This document shows positions 4,954 to 12,068 of a stretch of 16,827 nucleotides of DNA, piece after piece. The notes below the pieces were generated by a model. It had not been told where the DNA came from and ran no database searches. It saw nothing but the letters and a program-made list of their open reading frames with translations. Numbering within the stretch: position 1 is the stretch's first letter; every line of letters begins with the position of its first letter. Source of the stretch: JAYEHC01 sp964490635 (GTDB lineage Bacteria; Patescibacteriota; Minisyncoccia; JAHIHE01; JAGLIN01); contig CAZBCK010000021.1 of NCBI GenBank assembly GCA_964490635.1, positions 1-16,827 on the forward strand, given 5' to 3'. Made by a program: the position numbers and the translations under genes.

Positions 4954-7032
4954 TTATTTTTTCCCCTTCTCCCCAATAACTTCATCCGCGACATTTTTCG
5001 GCACTTCTTGGTAATGGTCAAATTCCATTGTGTAATTTCCGCGTCCCTGAGTCATAGACCGCAACTGCGTTGCGTAACCAAACATAGAAGCAAGAGGAAC
5101 CAGAGCGGTGATAACCTTTGCCTGTCCCCGTTCTCCCATATTCTCAATCTGCCCACGCTTAGAACTCAGATCACCAACGACATCACCCATAAACTGCTCT
5201 GGCGTAGTTGCTTCCACTTTCATAATCGGCTCCAATAGAACAGGGTTTGCTCTTTTAAACGCATCTTGAAAAGCGAGAGATCCGGCGATTTTGAAAGCGG
5301 ATTCGGACGAGTCAACTTCATGATAAGATCCGTCATAAAGCGTAACCTGCACATCAACGACCGGATAACCGGCAATGACACCTTTACTGATCGCTTCTTC
5401 AATTCCTTTTTGTGTTGGTTTGATATATTCTTGGGGAACTACGCCGCCCTTAATTTCATTAACAAATTCAAATCCTTCACCGCGTTCCAACGGTTCAATG
5501 CGAATCCAAACATGTCCATATTGTCCGCGTCCGCCTGACTGGCGAATATATTTTCCTTCCGCTTTAGCATTATCTTTTATCGCTTCTCTATAAGCGACAC
5601 GCGGTCTTCCAATATTCGCTTCAACTTTCATTTCACGCATCATCCTGTCAATAAGAACTTCCAAATGCAGTTCTCCCATTCCCGAAATAATCGTCTGTCC
5701 CGTTTCTTCATCGGTTCTGACTTGAAAGGTCGGATCTTCATCAGAAAGTTTTTTGAGCGCAATCCCCATTTTTTCCTGATCCGCTTTTGTTTTCGGTTCA
5801 ACAGCAATAGAGATAACCGGCTCCGGAAAAGTAATCTGCTCAAGTATCACTAAACTTTTTTCATCGCATAAAGCATTCCCTGTTGTGGTATTTTTCAAAC
5901 CGACAGTTGCCGCAATATCCCCCGCGCAAATTTCGTCAACTTCTTCACGATGATTCGCGTGCATTCTCAAGATTCTGCCAACTCTTTCTTTCTTGCCGGT
6001 TGTTGAATTAATAACATATGATCCCGCTTTTAACACTCCCGAATAAACTCTGAAAAATGCTAGCTGTCCAACAAACGGGTCAGTCGCCACTTTAAACACT
6101 AGAATCGCCAGCGGTTCATTGTCATCAGCTTTTTTTTCAATTTCTTCTTCCGTCTTTGGATCAATTCCCTTGACTGGAGGAACTTCAATGGGTGAAGGCA
6201 AGTAATCGATAACGGCGTCAAGAACAAGCTGAACACCTTTATTTTTCAAAGCTGTTCCAATCAAAACAGGAAAAATCTTGTTTTCTATAGTTGCTTTTCT
6301 AATCCCTCTTTTTAATTCTTCTTCAGTTATTTCCTCACTCGCCAAATATTTTTCCATTAGTTCATCATCGTATTCAACCACTCTTTCAACCATCTCGCTT
6401 CTCCAATCTTCAACTTTTTCTTTCATCTCTTCCGGTATTTCTTTTTCTACGACCTCTTCTCCCCGAGTGCCTTCAAAATAATACGCTTTTCTTTTTACTA
6501 AATCCACCACTCCCTCAAAATTTTCTTCCGCGCCAATCGGCAGTTGAACAACAACAGCATTTTTATTAAGTCGTTCCAGAATAGAATTGAAACTTTTGTA
6601 AAAATCCGCTCCCATTCTGTCCATTTTATTTATAAAGCAAACTCGTGGCACTTTATATTTGTCCGCTTGATGCCAAACAGTTTCGCTCTGTGATTCCACT
6701 CCCGCTACTCCGTCAAAAACGACTATTCCACCATCAAGAACTCGCAGGCTTCTTTCTACTTCCGCCGTGAAATCAACATGCCCGGGAGTATCGATAATGT
6801 TTATCTGGTAATCTTTCCACATACAAGTGGTTGCCGCCGAAGTAATGGTTATTCCCCTCTCCTGTTCTTGTTCCATCCAGTCCATCGTCGCCTCGCCTTC
6901 GTGAACTTCGCCGATTTTATGGGTAATTCCGGTGTAAAACAAAATTCGTTCGGTAACAGTTGTTTTTCCGGCATCTATATGCGCAATAATTCCGATATTG
7001 CGAATTTTATTTATGGGGTATTGTCTGGGCAT
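4954..7032 (-). CDS. fusA: Translation elongation factor G
   Basis: The GTPase that drives translocation of tRNA and mRNA on the ribosome and helps recycle ribosomes. The 692 aa match the bacterial family length. G-domain motifs are all present: P-loop AHIDAGKTT (18-26), switch region RGITITSA, DTPGHVDF, NKMD and a GTALKN-type G5. Domains II-V follow, with GMGELHLEV of domain III, GGRGQYGHV of domain IV and the terminal MTQGRGNYTMEF near the C terminus. The start MPRQYPINKIRNIGI at 7032 fits the family; no Shine-Dalgarno precedes it. The gene stands alone rather than in the usual rpsL-rpsG-fusA-tuf string. Its terminator is at 4898-4929. Confidence 0.98.
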   Translation of the reverse strand: MPRQYPINKIRNIGIIAHIDAGKTTVTERILFYTGITHKIGEVHEGEATMDWMEQEQERGITITSAATTCMWKDYQINIIDTPGHVDFTAEVERSLRVLDGGIVVFDGVAGVESQSETVWHQADKYKVPRVCFINKMDRMGADFYKSFNSILERLNKNAVVVQLPIGAEENFEGVVDLVKRKAYYFEGTRGEEVVEKEIPEEMKEKVEDWRSEMVERVVEYDDELMEKYLASEEITEEELKRGIRKATIENKIFPVLIGTALKNKGVQLVLDAVIDYLPSPIEVPPVKGIDPKTEEEIEKKADDNEPLAILVFKVATDPFVGQLAFFRVYSGVLKAGSYVINSTTGKKERVGRILRMHANHREEVDEICAGDIAATVGLKNTTTGNALCDEKSLVILEQITFPEPVISIAVEPKTKADQEKMGIALKKLSDEDPTFQVRTDEETGQTIISGMGELHLEVLIDRMMREMKVEANIGRPRVAYREAIKDNAKAEGKYIRQSGGRGQYGHVWIRIEPLERGEGFEFVNEIKGGVVPQEYIKPTQKGIEEAISKGVIAGYPVVDVQVTLYDGSYHEVDSSESAFKIAGSLAFQDAFKRANPVLLEPIMKVEATTPEQFMGDVVGDLSSKRGQIENMGERGQAKVITALVPLASMFGYATQLRSMTQGRGNYTMEFDHYQEVPKNVADEVIGEKGKK

Positions 7033-7056
7033 AGATTTTTATTAGTTATTAAATTT

Positions 7057-7084
7057 GTAGGGGCAGACCTATGTGTCCGCCCTG
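7057..7084. repeat. GTAGGGGCAGACC palindrome, copy 1
   Basis: GGGCAGAC, loop CTATGT, GTCCGCCC form an 8-bp near-palindrome (one mismatch), preceded by GTAG. The same element with perfect arms is at 11226-11264. It lies in the fusA upstream region, so it would be in or near the fusA leader. Confidence 0.75.
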
Positions 7085-7142
7085 TTTTTTATAAAATTTA
7101 TAAGGTTATAAAGTTGAAAGTTATTTTTTATTTTTTTACCAC

Positions 7143-7200
7143 CGTCATTGCGAGAAACCCGAGTGAACACAGTGAATGAAAAGGCGACGAAGCAATCCCG
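7143..7200. repeat. CGTCATTGCGAG...GAAGCAATCCC repeat fragment
   Basis: Begins CGTCATTGCGAG and ends CGACGAAGCAATCCC. I recognise this arrangement as half of a dispersed repeat seen in many unrelated bacterial genomes. No second arm is present nearby, so this copy is partial. Confidence 0.55.
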
Positions 7201-7235
7201 TAACTATACCGGAAGAACTTGATTATAAGACTACT

Positions 7236-7456
7236 TTAATGATCATAACTTTCAAAAACCTGCGGATTCAGAACCAGTCTTTTAAATTGCTTTCGTTTTT
7301 GTATTTAACGATATAGACATCATAATTGTCAGCTATTTGAATTATCGCTCCTTCTGGAATATTTATTGTTTCCGCAATTGACATCGTAGAAACCAGAAAC
7401 ATTCCCTGCAACGCAAAAAATAAAAAACTTGAAAATTTTTTGATTCTGGTTTTCAT
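7236..7456 (-). pseudogene. Frameshifted secreted-protein remnant with DVYIVK module
   Basis: ATG at 7456 (the TTG at 7480 overlaps a hairpin). Residues 1-28 form a signal peptide (MKTRIKKFSSFLFFALQGMF...SIAE). Then comes IPEGAIIQIADNYDVYIVKY. The first frame stops at 7268 after ..LKDWF, but the next frame from about 7285 reads KRLVLNPQVFESYDH before its own stop at 7236. Joined by one base, this gives a DVYIVKY..FKRL.L.P.VF.SY.H module that I associate with surface proteins of Patescibacteria. After the second stop further indels are needed (..CATTAAAGTAG.. for H-L-K-W). It is a decayed 5' end of a larger exported protein; a single sequencing error would not explain everything. Confidence 0.7.
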
Positions 7457-7478
7457 ATTTTTAAAATTACAATAAATC

Positions 7479-7516
7479 AAAAAATGCTTCCCTTTATCTC
7501 ACCGCAAGCATTTTTT
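7479..7516 (-). terminator. 11-bp hairpin with U-run, terminator or attenuator
   Basis: Perfect arms AAAAAATGCTT and AAGCATTTTTT (7479-7489, 7506-7516) with a 16-nt loop. On the minus strand it ends TTTTTTGATTTATTG. It lies 117 nt past the argS stop and 22 nt before the ATG at 7456. It may end argS transcripts, or attenuate the promoter at 7531-7558. The symmetric T/A tails would also work on the plus strand. Confidence 0.6.
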
Positions 7517-7530
7517 CTTATAATAATAAC

Positions 7531-7558
7531 ATCCTATCATAAATTGCCTTTCTGTCAA
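7531..7558 (-). promoter_or_regulatory. Promoter upstream of the surface-protein remnant
   Basis: Minus strand consensus TTGACA (7558-7553), a 16-nt spacer, TAGGAT (7536-7531). Predicted start near 7524, directly before the 7479-7516 hairpin. The gene it served is now broken, so the present product may be only a short hairpin RNA. Confidence 0.45.
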
Positions 7559-7632
7559 CATTAAGACGCTCGCCCTGTGCATTATATCCTAAACCAGAAA
7601 ATAGTATAGAACAAAAAAACAGTAAATTATTT

Positions 7633-9540
7633 TCACATTTTCTTCAACACATCAATTCCCAACAGATCCAGTCCGTTTCTGATTACAATCATCACCGATT
7701 TGGATAAATAAATCCTCGCTTTGGCAAGTTTTTTTTCTGATTTTAGGATAGGAACGGAATTATAAAAACTGTTATACAAAGAAGCAAGTTCATAAATATA
7801 CAGCGCGATCAAATGAGGAGAATTTTCTCTGGCGGAATTTTCTATAACTTCAGGAAATTTAATGAGCTGTCGCATAATATTTTTTTCCACTTCCTTTTCC
7901 AATAAACTAAAATGTGGTTTGTTAAAAACATTAACTCGATCAAGTTTATAGAGTTTGTCATATTTTCTTTTGAGGGATTTTATTCTCGCGTAAGTGTATT
8001 GCAGATACGGCGCGCTATTTCCTTCAAAAGAAAGCATTTTATCCCAATTAAAAGTAATGTCCGTCATTCTATTCTGCGACAGGTCATTATATTTGATCGC
8101 GCCAATGCCCACTGTTTTGGCTATTTTCTTTTTCTCTTTCTTGCTTAATTTCGGATTTTTTTCTTCAACTATTTTCTGAGAAAGCTTGATTGACTTGTCT
8201 ATCAGATCCTTGAGTCTCACTGTATCCCCTTTTCTTGTAGAAAACTTTTTGCCTGTTTCTCCCAGAACCATTCCGAATTTTATATGTTTCATTTCAACAT
8301 TTTTATTCAGTCCGAATAATTCAGCAGAGGCAAACAGTTGTTGAAGATAAAGTGTTTGCTCGTTCGCGACAACATATAAAATTTTATCCGCGTTAAATTT
8401 TTCTTTTCTGTATTTTGCCGCCGCCAGATCCGAAGTCGCGTATAAATAAGCGCCGTCGCTTTTTCTAATTAAAAATGGCGGAAGATTGTACCTGTCAAGA
8501 TTGATGATAATTGCGCTTTCGCTTTCCGAAGCGATTTTTTTATCCAAGCCCTCCTTCACTATTCTCTTGAACATTTCATCATAAAAACTTTCTCCCAGCG
8601 CATAATCAAATTTAATATTCAATATTTTATATATTTTCTTAAAATCTTTCAAACTTTCTTTAACCAAAAATTTCCAGATCTTTATATTCTCGCTATCTTT
8701 GTCTTGTAGCCGTTTCGTTTCGTTTCTTGCAAATTCTTCCAGTCCTTCCCTACTTTCCACTTCTTTATGAAACCGCACATAGAGTTTCGTCATCTCTTCA
8801 ATCGGATTTTTACTAATTTTTTTCTTATCGCCCCAGTTTTTATAAGCATAGATCAATTTTCCAAATTGTGTTCCCCAGTCACCGATATGGTTATCACCAA
8901 TAACTTTATATCCCAAAGATTTATAAATATTATAAAGCGACTGACCGATTATCGTTGATCGCAAATGCCCAATATGCATCGGCTTGGCAATATTTGGCGC
9001 GGAATAGTCAATCATAACAGTTTTATTTTCTCCTATGTCGGAAGTTCCAAACTTGTATTTTTCTTTCAAAATTTTACAGAGATTTTTTTTGAGATATTTA
9101 TCAGCTATTCTGAAATTAATAAACCCCGGTTTGGCAATTGCTATTTCAGCAAATAAATTTTTGGGTTTGTCATCTTCATCCCTTTTATTATTATTGTCTT
9201 TTTTATTATTACCATTATTACTTTCCTTATCCCAATCCTGCCTAGATCGAATGACACTATCTAACTTATCCTGTTTCCCGCTCCGCTGAAGTCTCTCAGC
9301 AGAGGACTGCGGTGAACTCTCACCATTTTCGCAAATTCCACTAATTCTATTTTTAATCTCCTTGGCAATTTCCATTGGATTTTTATTCAACTTTCCAGCC
9401 AAAACCATCGCAATATTAGAAGCATAATCGCCAAAATTCTTATCTTGCGGATATTCCACGACAAAATTGGGGATTTCCATATTTTCATACAAATCCACCA
9501 CCGCTTTAGATATAATTTCTTTTATTTCTTTGTTTAGCAT
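7633..9540 (-). CDS. argS: Arginyl-tRNA synthetase with in-frame repeat insertion
   Basis: Charges tRNA-Arg (class I synthetase). I start it at the ATG at 9540 (MLNKEIKEIISKAVVDLYEN, 635 aa). The frame stays open to a TTG at 9609, but those 23 codons do not match the family and contain a promoter. The N-terminal additional domain is followed by SAPNIAKPMHIGH (HIGH at 189-192), GDWGTQFG, the KMSKS equivalent KFSTRKG (432-438), and a DALR anticodon-binding end (YTYAR...LGIDVLKKM). Residues ~74-128 are an insertion of about 55 aa between the Arg_tRNA_synt_N domain and the FINF strand. It is low-complexity, Asn/Lys/Asp-rich in its second half and encoded by palindromic repeat DNA in its first half. 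Catalytic residues are intact, so it is probably functional. Confidence 0.96.
   Translation of the reverse strand: MLNKEIKEIISKAVVDLYENMEIPNFVVEYPQDKNFGDYASNIAMVLAGKLNKNPMEIAKEIKNRISGICENGESSPQSSAERLQRSGKQDKLDSVIRSRQDWDKESNNGNNKKDNNNKRDEDDKPKNLFAEIAIAKPGFINFRIADKYLKKNLCKILKEKYKFGTSDIGENKTVMIDYSAPNIAKPMHIGHLRSTIIGQSLYNIYKSLGYKVIGDNHIGDWGTQFGKLIYAYKNWGDKKKISKNPIEEMTKLYVRFHKEVESREGLEEFARNETKRLQDKDSENIKIWKFLVKESLKDFKKIYKILNIKFDYALGESFYDEMFKRIVKEGLDKKIASESESAIIINLDRYNLPPFLIRKSDGAYLYATSDLAAAKYRKEKFNADKILYVVANEQTLYLQQLFASAELFGLNKNVEMKHIKFGMVLGETGKKFSTRKGDTVRLKDLIDKSIKLSQKIVEEKNPKLSKKEKKKIAKTVGIGAIKYNDLSQNRMTDITFNWDKMLSFEGNSAPYLQYTYARIKSLKRKYDKLYKLDRVNVFNKPHFSLLEKEVEKNIMRQLIKFPEVIENSARENSPHLIALYIYELASLYNSFYNSVPILKSEKKLAKARIYLSKSVMIVIRNGLDLLGIDVLKKM
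9235..9330. repeat. Palindromic repeat inserted in frame in argS
   Basis: Positions 9283-9312 fold as CCGC...AGTCTCTC AGCA GAGGACT..GCGG with one bulged base. The core TCTCTCAGCAGAGGACTGCG differs at two positions from the intergenic hairpin arm at 621-640. Next to it (about 9237-9260, minus strand) lies GTGTCATTCGATCTAGGCAG, which resembles the TGTCATTC...TAGGCA start of the repeat at 13113. In the protein this is the SSPQSSAERLQRSGKQ and DSVIRSRQDW segment. Confidence 0.65.
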
Positions 9541-9546
9541 ATTTTT

Positions 9547-9575
9547 AGAATAGTATATTGTTGGAGATTTTTCAA
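9547..9575 (-). promoter_or_regulatory. Predicted promoter of argS, giving a leaderless mRNA
   Basis: Minus strand TTGAAA (9575-9570), a 17-nt spacer, TATTCT (9552-9547). Seven nucleotides further is the A of the ATG at 9540, so the transcript would be leaderless. That agrees with the lack of any Shine-Dalgarno. It lies within the 56-nt gap after the upstream gene. Confidence 0.45.
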
Positions 9576-9596
9576 ATAAACCTCTTATAATCCGTT

Positions 9597-11108
9597 TTAT
9601 AATCCGCAATGTTTTGACGCGTAATAATTAACAGGAGCAAAGTCATCAGTCAATACTTTTATATCTCCTGTTTCCACTTCATATTTCCAGTAGCCGCTTA
9701 ACAGCTCACCGACTTCTCCTTCTTGATTGTTTTTTAGAATATCGTTAATATCAAGTTTTTTCTTTGACGCGATAATAACAATATTCTGAACTCGCTCGGA
9801 TGAATTTTCATCTCTTGATCTTACCGGAAAAACAAATATACTTTCAAATTTCTCATTCAATGTTTTATATTCCGCCCTGAAAAAACCGGAGTTTTCTCCC
9901 GAAAGCGCTGAGATCATATTCATTATATACAACCCGTCGTCGTTTAAAATATTGGATATTTTTCCCACAGCCTCTTTTGTCGTCAAATGAAACGGCACGG
10001 AACAAGCAGAGTTAAAAGCGTCATTATAAACAACATCATATTGACTTTTTTTATTTTTGTCAGCATTGTTTAAAAATATTCTTGCGTCCTCGTGATAAAT
10101 ATTCATTCTTTCATTATCTTCAAGACGAAAAAATTTCTTCGCAAGCTTCGTTGTTCTCGGATCAATCTCGACAACATCAATTTCTCCTTCTTTATTTTTT
10201 GCCAAGTATTCTTTTGGAATTGAATACGCAGCCCCTCCAAATATAACAGTTTTTTTAATATCTTTTTTAAATGCTTTATCCAGCATAAAATATTTAGAGT
10301 AATCAAAAACCAGTTCATCGGAATCCAAAAACATTCCCGAGTCAAAAGAATTCTCAAGAGACATAACAAGAACCGCTCTTCCGTTCTTGTCCTCCGTTTC
10401 CCAGACTCTAATATGACTATAGGCACTGTCTTCGTCAGCAAGAAGCTCTCTTTTATTCATAGCGTTAGAACCAACAGAAAGCCCAAAAAGCGTGAAGAGA
10501 GCTACTATTATTGGAATAGTTCTTGCTTTGTTATTATAAATAAAAAGAGAGATCAGAAACAACATTATTGCCAAAGCGTATAAAATATTTGTGCCTCCAA
10601 AATGCGGGATTAAATAAAATCCCGCTAAAAATGTTCCGAAAATACTACCGAATGTTGAAATAGCATAAAGGTTGCCAACTGTGTTTCCTGAACTTTCAAC
10701 TTTTTTCATTGATAATCTCACAGCGTATGGAGAAACAGCGCCCAGAAATAATGCCGGTATAGAAAACAAAAAAATCGCGGCGAAAACCGAACCTGCTTTT
10801 AATCCAAAAAACATACTTAGATCAAGAATTGGATTTTTGAATATTATGATCAAGAAAATGAAAATGCCAGCGGCAAGCGTTAGAGATGAAAAAACTTTTA
10901 ATGTTGGTTTTTTATCAGCTAATTTTCCTCCCAAATAATATCCCAGACTCATCGCGCCAAGTATTATTCCGATCAAACTTGTCCAAACGAAAACTGAAGT
11001 TCCAAGAACAGGCGCCATTAGCCTTGATCCGACCAACTCCATAACCATAACAATCGCTCCTGTCAGAAAAACAATTATATATAATTTTTTATCCGGTATT
11101 TCCTGCAT
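9597..11108 (-). CDS. Membrane-fused spermidine-synthase-like protein
   Basis: 503 aa. Residues 1-215 carry seven or so hydrophobic segments with family marks MELVGSRLMAPVLG (22-36), GAVSPYAVRL (123-132) and GNLYAISTFGSIFGTFLAGF (145-164). Residues ~225-500 are a class I SAM-methyltransferase fold of spermidine-synthase type: FGGAAY (290-295, in place of GGGDG), VVEIDP (312-317), HEDARIFL (339-346), YNDAF (361-365) with Asp363 at the catalytic position. Family knowledge: such fused proteins are widespread, and their small-molecule substrate is mostly unproven. The changed glycine motif makes true spermidine synthesis uncertain. ATG at 11108, no Shine-Dalgarno; it ends 56 nt before argS. Confidence 0.88.
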   Translation of the reverse strand: MQEIPDKKLYIIVFLTGAIVMVMELVGSRLMAPVLGTSVFVWTSLIGIILGAMSLGYYLGGKLADKKPTLKVFSSLTLAAGIFIFLIIIFKNPILDLSMFFGLKAGSVFAAIFLFSIPALFLGAVSPYAVRLSMKKVESSGNTVGNLYAISTFGSIFGTFLAGFYLIPHFGGTNILYALAIMLFLISLFIYNNKARTIPIIVALFTLFGLSVGSNAMNKRELLADEDSAYSHIRVWETEDKNGRAVLVMSLENSFDSGMFLDSDELVFDYSKYFMLDKAFKKDIKKTVIFGGAAYSIPKEYLAKNKEGEIDVVEIDPRTTKLAKKFFRLEDNERMNIYHEDARIFLNNADKNKKSQYDVVYNDAFNSACSVPFHLTTKEAVGKISNILNDDGLYIMNMISALSGENSGFFRAEYKTLNEKFESIFVFPVRSRDENSSERVQNIVIIASKKKLDINDILKNNQEGEVGELLSGYWKYEVETGDIKVLTDDFAPVNYYASKHCGL

Positions 11109-11225
11109 GTTTGTAATGTTAATAACTTAAAGATGTATTTTATAAGCAGTTGTTTTATTTTAATATATTTTATTAAAAAAATCAATAATATGTGAGTAAA
11201 CTTGTTCAATACTTTATTTATCATC

Positions 11226-11264
11226 CCCGTAGGGGCAGACCTATATGTCTGCCCTAAATACGGG
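11226..11264. repeat. GTAGGGGCAGACC palindrome, copy 2
   Basis: GGGCAGAC (11233-11240), loop CTATAT, GTCTGCCC (11247-11254) are perfect arms, framed by CCCGTA and TACGGG (11226-11231, 11259-11264). It matches the copy at 7057-7084. It lies in the leader region of the spermidine-synthase-like gene, about 120 nt upstream of its ATG. Confidence 0.78.
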
Positions 11265-11293
11265 ATAAAATATGTTTTGTCGCGTTTTCTGGG

Positions 11294-11321
11294 TTGACAC
11301 ACGAGTTTCTATCCCTATGAT
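11294..11321 (+). promoter_or_regulatory. Orphan forward promoter
   Basis: TTGACA (11294-11299), a 16-nt spacer, TATGAT (11316-11321): the best consensus promoter in the window. It points forward, where no plus-strand gene exists until 14432. A transcript starting near 11328 would run antisense to the small membrane genes at 11361-11948. Confidence 0.5.
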
Positions 11322-11360
11322 ATACGATTCGCTATTTGTGATTTTATGAAAATTTGTAAA

Positions 11361-11549
11361 TTATAAATTAATAAAAATTATAAACACGCCAATTATTGTA
11401 AATAACATACTGATAAATACTCCCCCGATCCAAATTCTTTCTATTAGTCCGAATTGCTCACCAACAAATTTAATCGCAAATTTAATATTTTTATTATTTT
11501 TAATATTTTTCTTTAAATCATTTTTACACTCTCTACTATTTGGTTTGCT
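11361..11549 (-). pseudogene. Small membrane-protein ORF without a start codon
   Basis: The open frame reads ..KFAIKFVGEQFGLIERIWIG.. then GVFISMLFTIIGVFIIFINL and stops at 11361. A Lys/Asn-rich start, a short amphipathic part and one C-terminal membrane helix look like real coding sequence. The frame closes upstream at 11550 and contains no ATG, GTG or TTG before the helix; only ATT codons are available. It overlaps the end of the gene at 11536 in another frame. It is either a remnant or a small protein using a rare start or frameshift. Confidence 0.4.
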
Positions 11550-11948
11550 TTAATTCTTTTTCTAATTTTCTTATTGTGTCTTCACAATGTAATATCATTG
11601 CCTCATGAATATCATCAGTTTTTGATTTAGGATGTTCAAAAATTTTATACGCTCCGTCCAAACTAACTAAATGATGTGAATAAAACCATTTTCTCTCTAT
11701 ATAAAAATACACATTTATAAATATATAGCCTATAAAAACACCAACCAAAGACAAAAAAACACCAAATTTAAAACAGTTATTACTATAATGATCTGTTTGC
11801 AAAATGCCAGTCGCTCCTATTAGAATAAATATTAAACTAAAATATTTATGTAGATAATTACGCCATGAAGCAAAATTTTGCATAGATAAATTGTCTAATT
11901 CTTGCGCTTCTTTTTTTCTTCTTTTAAATGTTCGTCAATTTTGTTCAT
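11536..11948 (-). CDS. Small two-helix membrane protein, N terminus split by a -1 frameshift site
   Basis: The uninterrupted part starts at the ATG at 11883 (115 aa). It has two membrane helices (about SLIFILIGATGIL and FGVFLSLVGVFIGYIFINVYFY) and a cytoplasmic, Lys/Glu-rich tail ending EKELKQTK. A 17-codon ORF starts at the ATG at 11948 (MNKIDEHLKEEKKKRKN, stop at 11895). Within it the run of seven A (11911-11917) forms A_AAA_AAG in the zero frame. A -1 slip there continues as EAQELDNLS into the 115-aa frame, giving one 135-140 aa protein. No Shine-Dalgarno precedes 11883. This is programmed slippage, a one-base sequencing error, or a recent mutation. The family is not recognised. Confidence 0.6.
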
Positions 11949-12068
11949 ATTATTTATTTTCTTTTTTAATTAAACCCTCCTCACCTTCCCAATCCCATTC
12001 CAAACCAACACACTGTCCGATAGACTTCTTTGCGTTCGTTTTCAGCAAGCTCTAACACATTAAAGATA

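Noticed and set aside
9541..9609. TTG-started N-terminal extension of argS by 23 codons
   Set aside because: The extension is unlike ArgRS N termini and contains a TTGAAA-17-TATTCT promoter aimed at the ATG at 9540.
10103..10441. 112-codon minus-strand ORF
   Set aside because: Out-of-frame shadow within the methyltransferase half of the spermidine-synthase-like gene.
11075..11302. 75-codon minus-strand ORF overlapping the spermidine-synthase-like start
   Set aside because: Covers the palindrome and AT-rich leader, composition is not protein-like, and it runs into the neighbouring gene out of frame.
11978..12056. Short minus-strand frame VLELAENERKEVYRTVCWFG
   Set aside because: About 25 codons, GTG start only, no ribosome-binding site; could be a remnant but cannot be supported.
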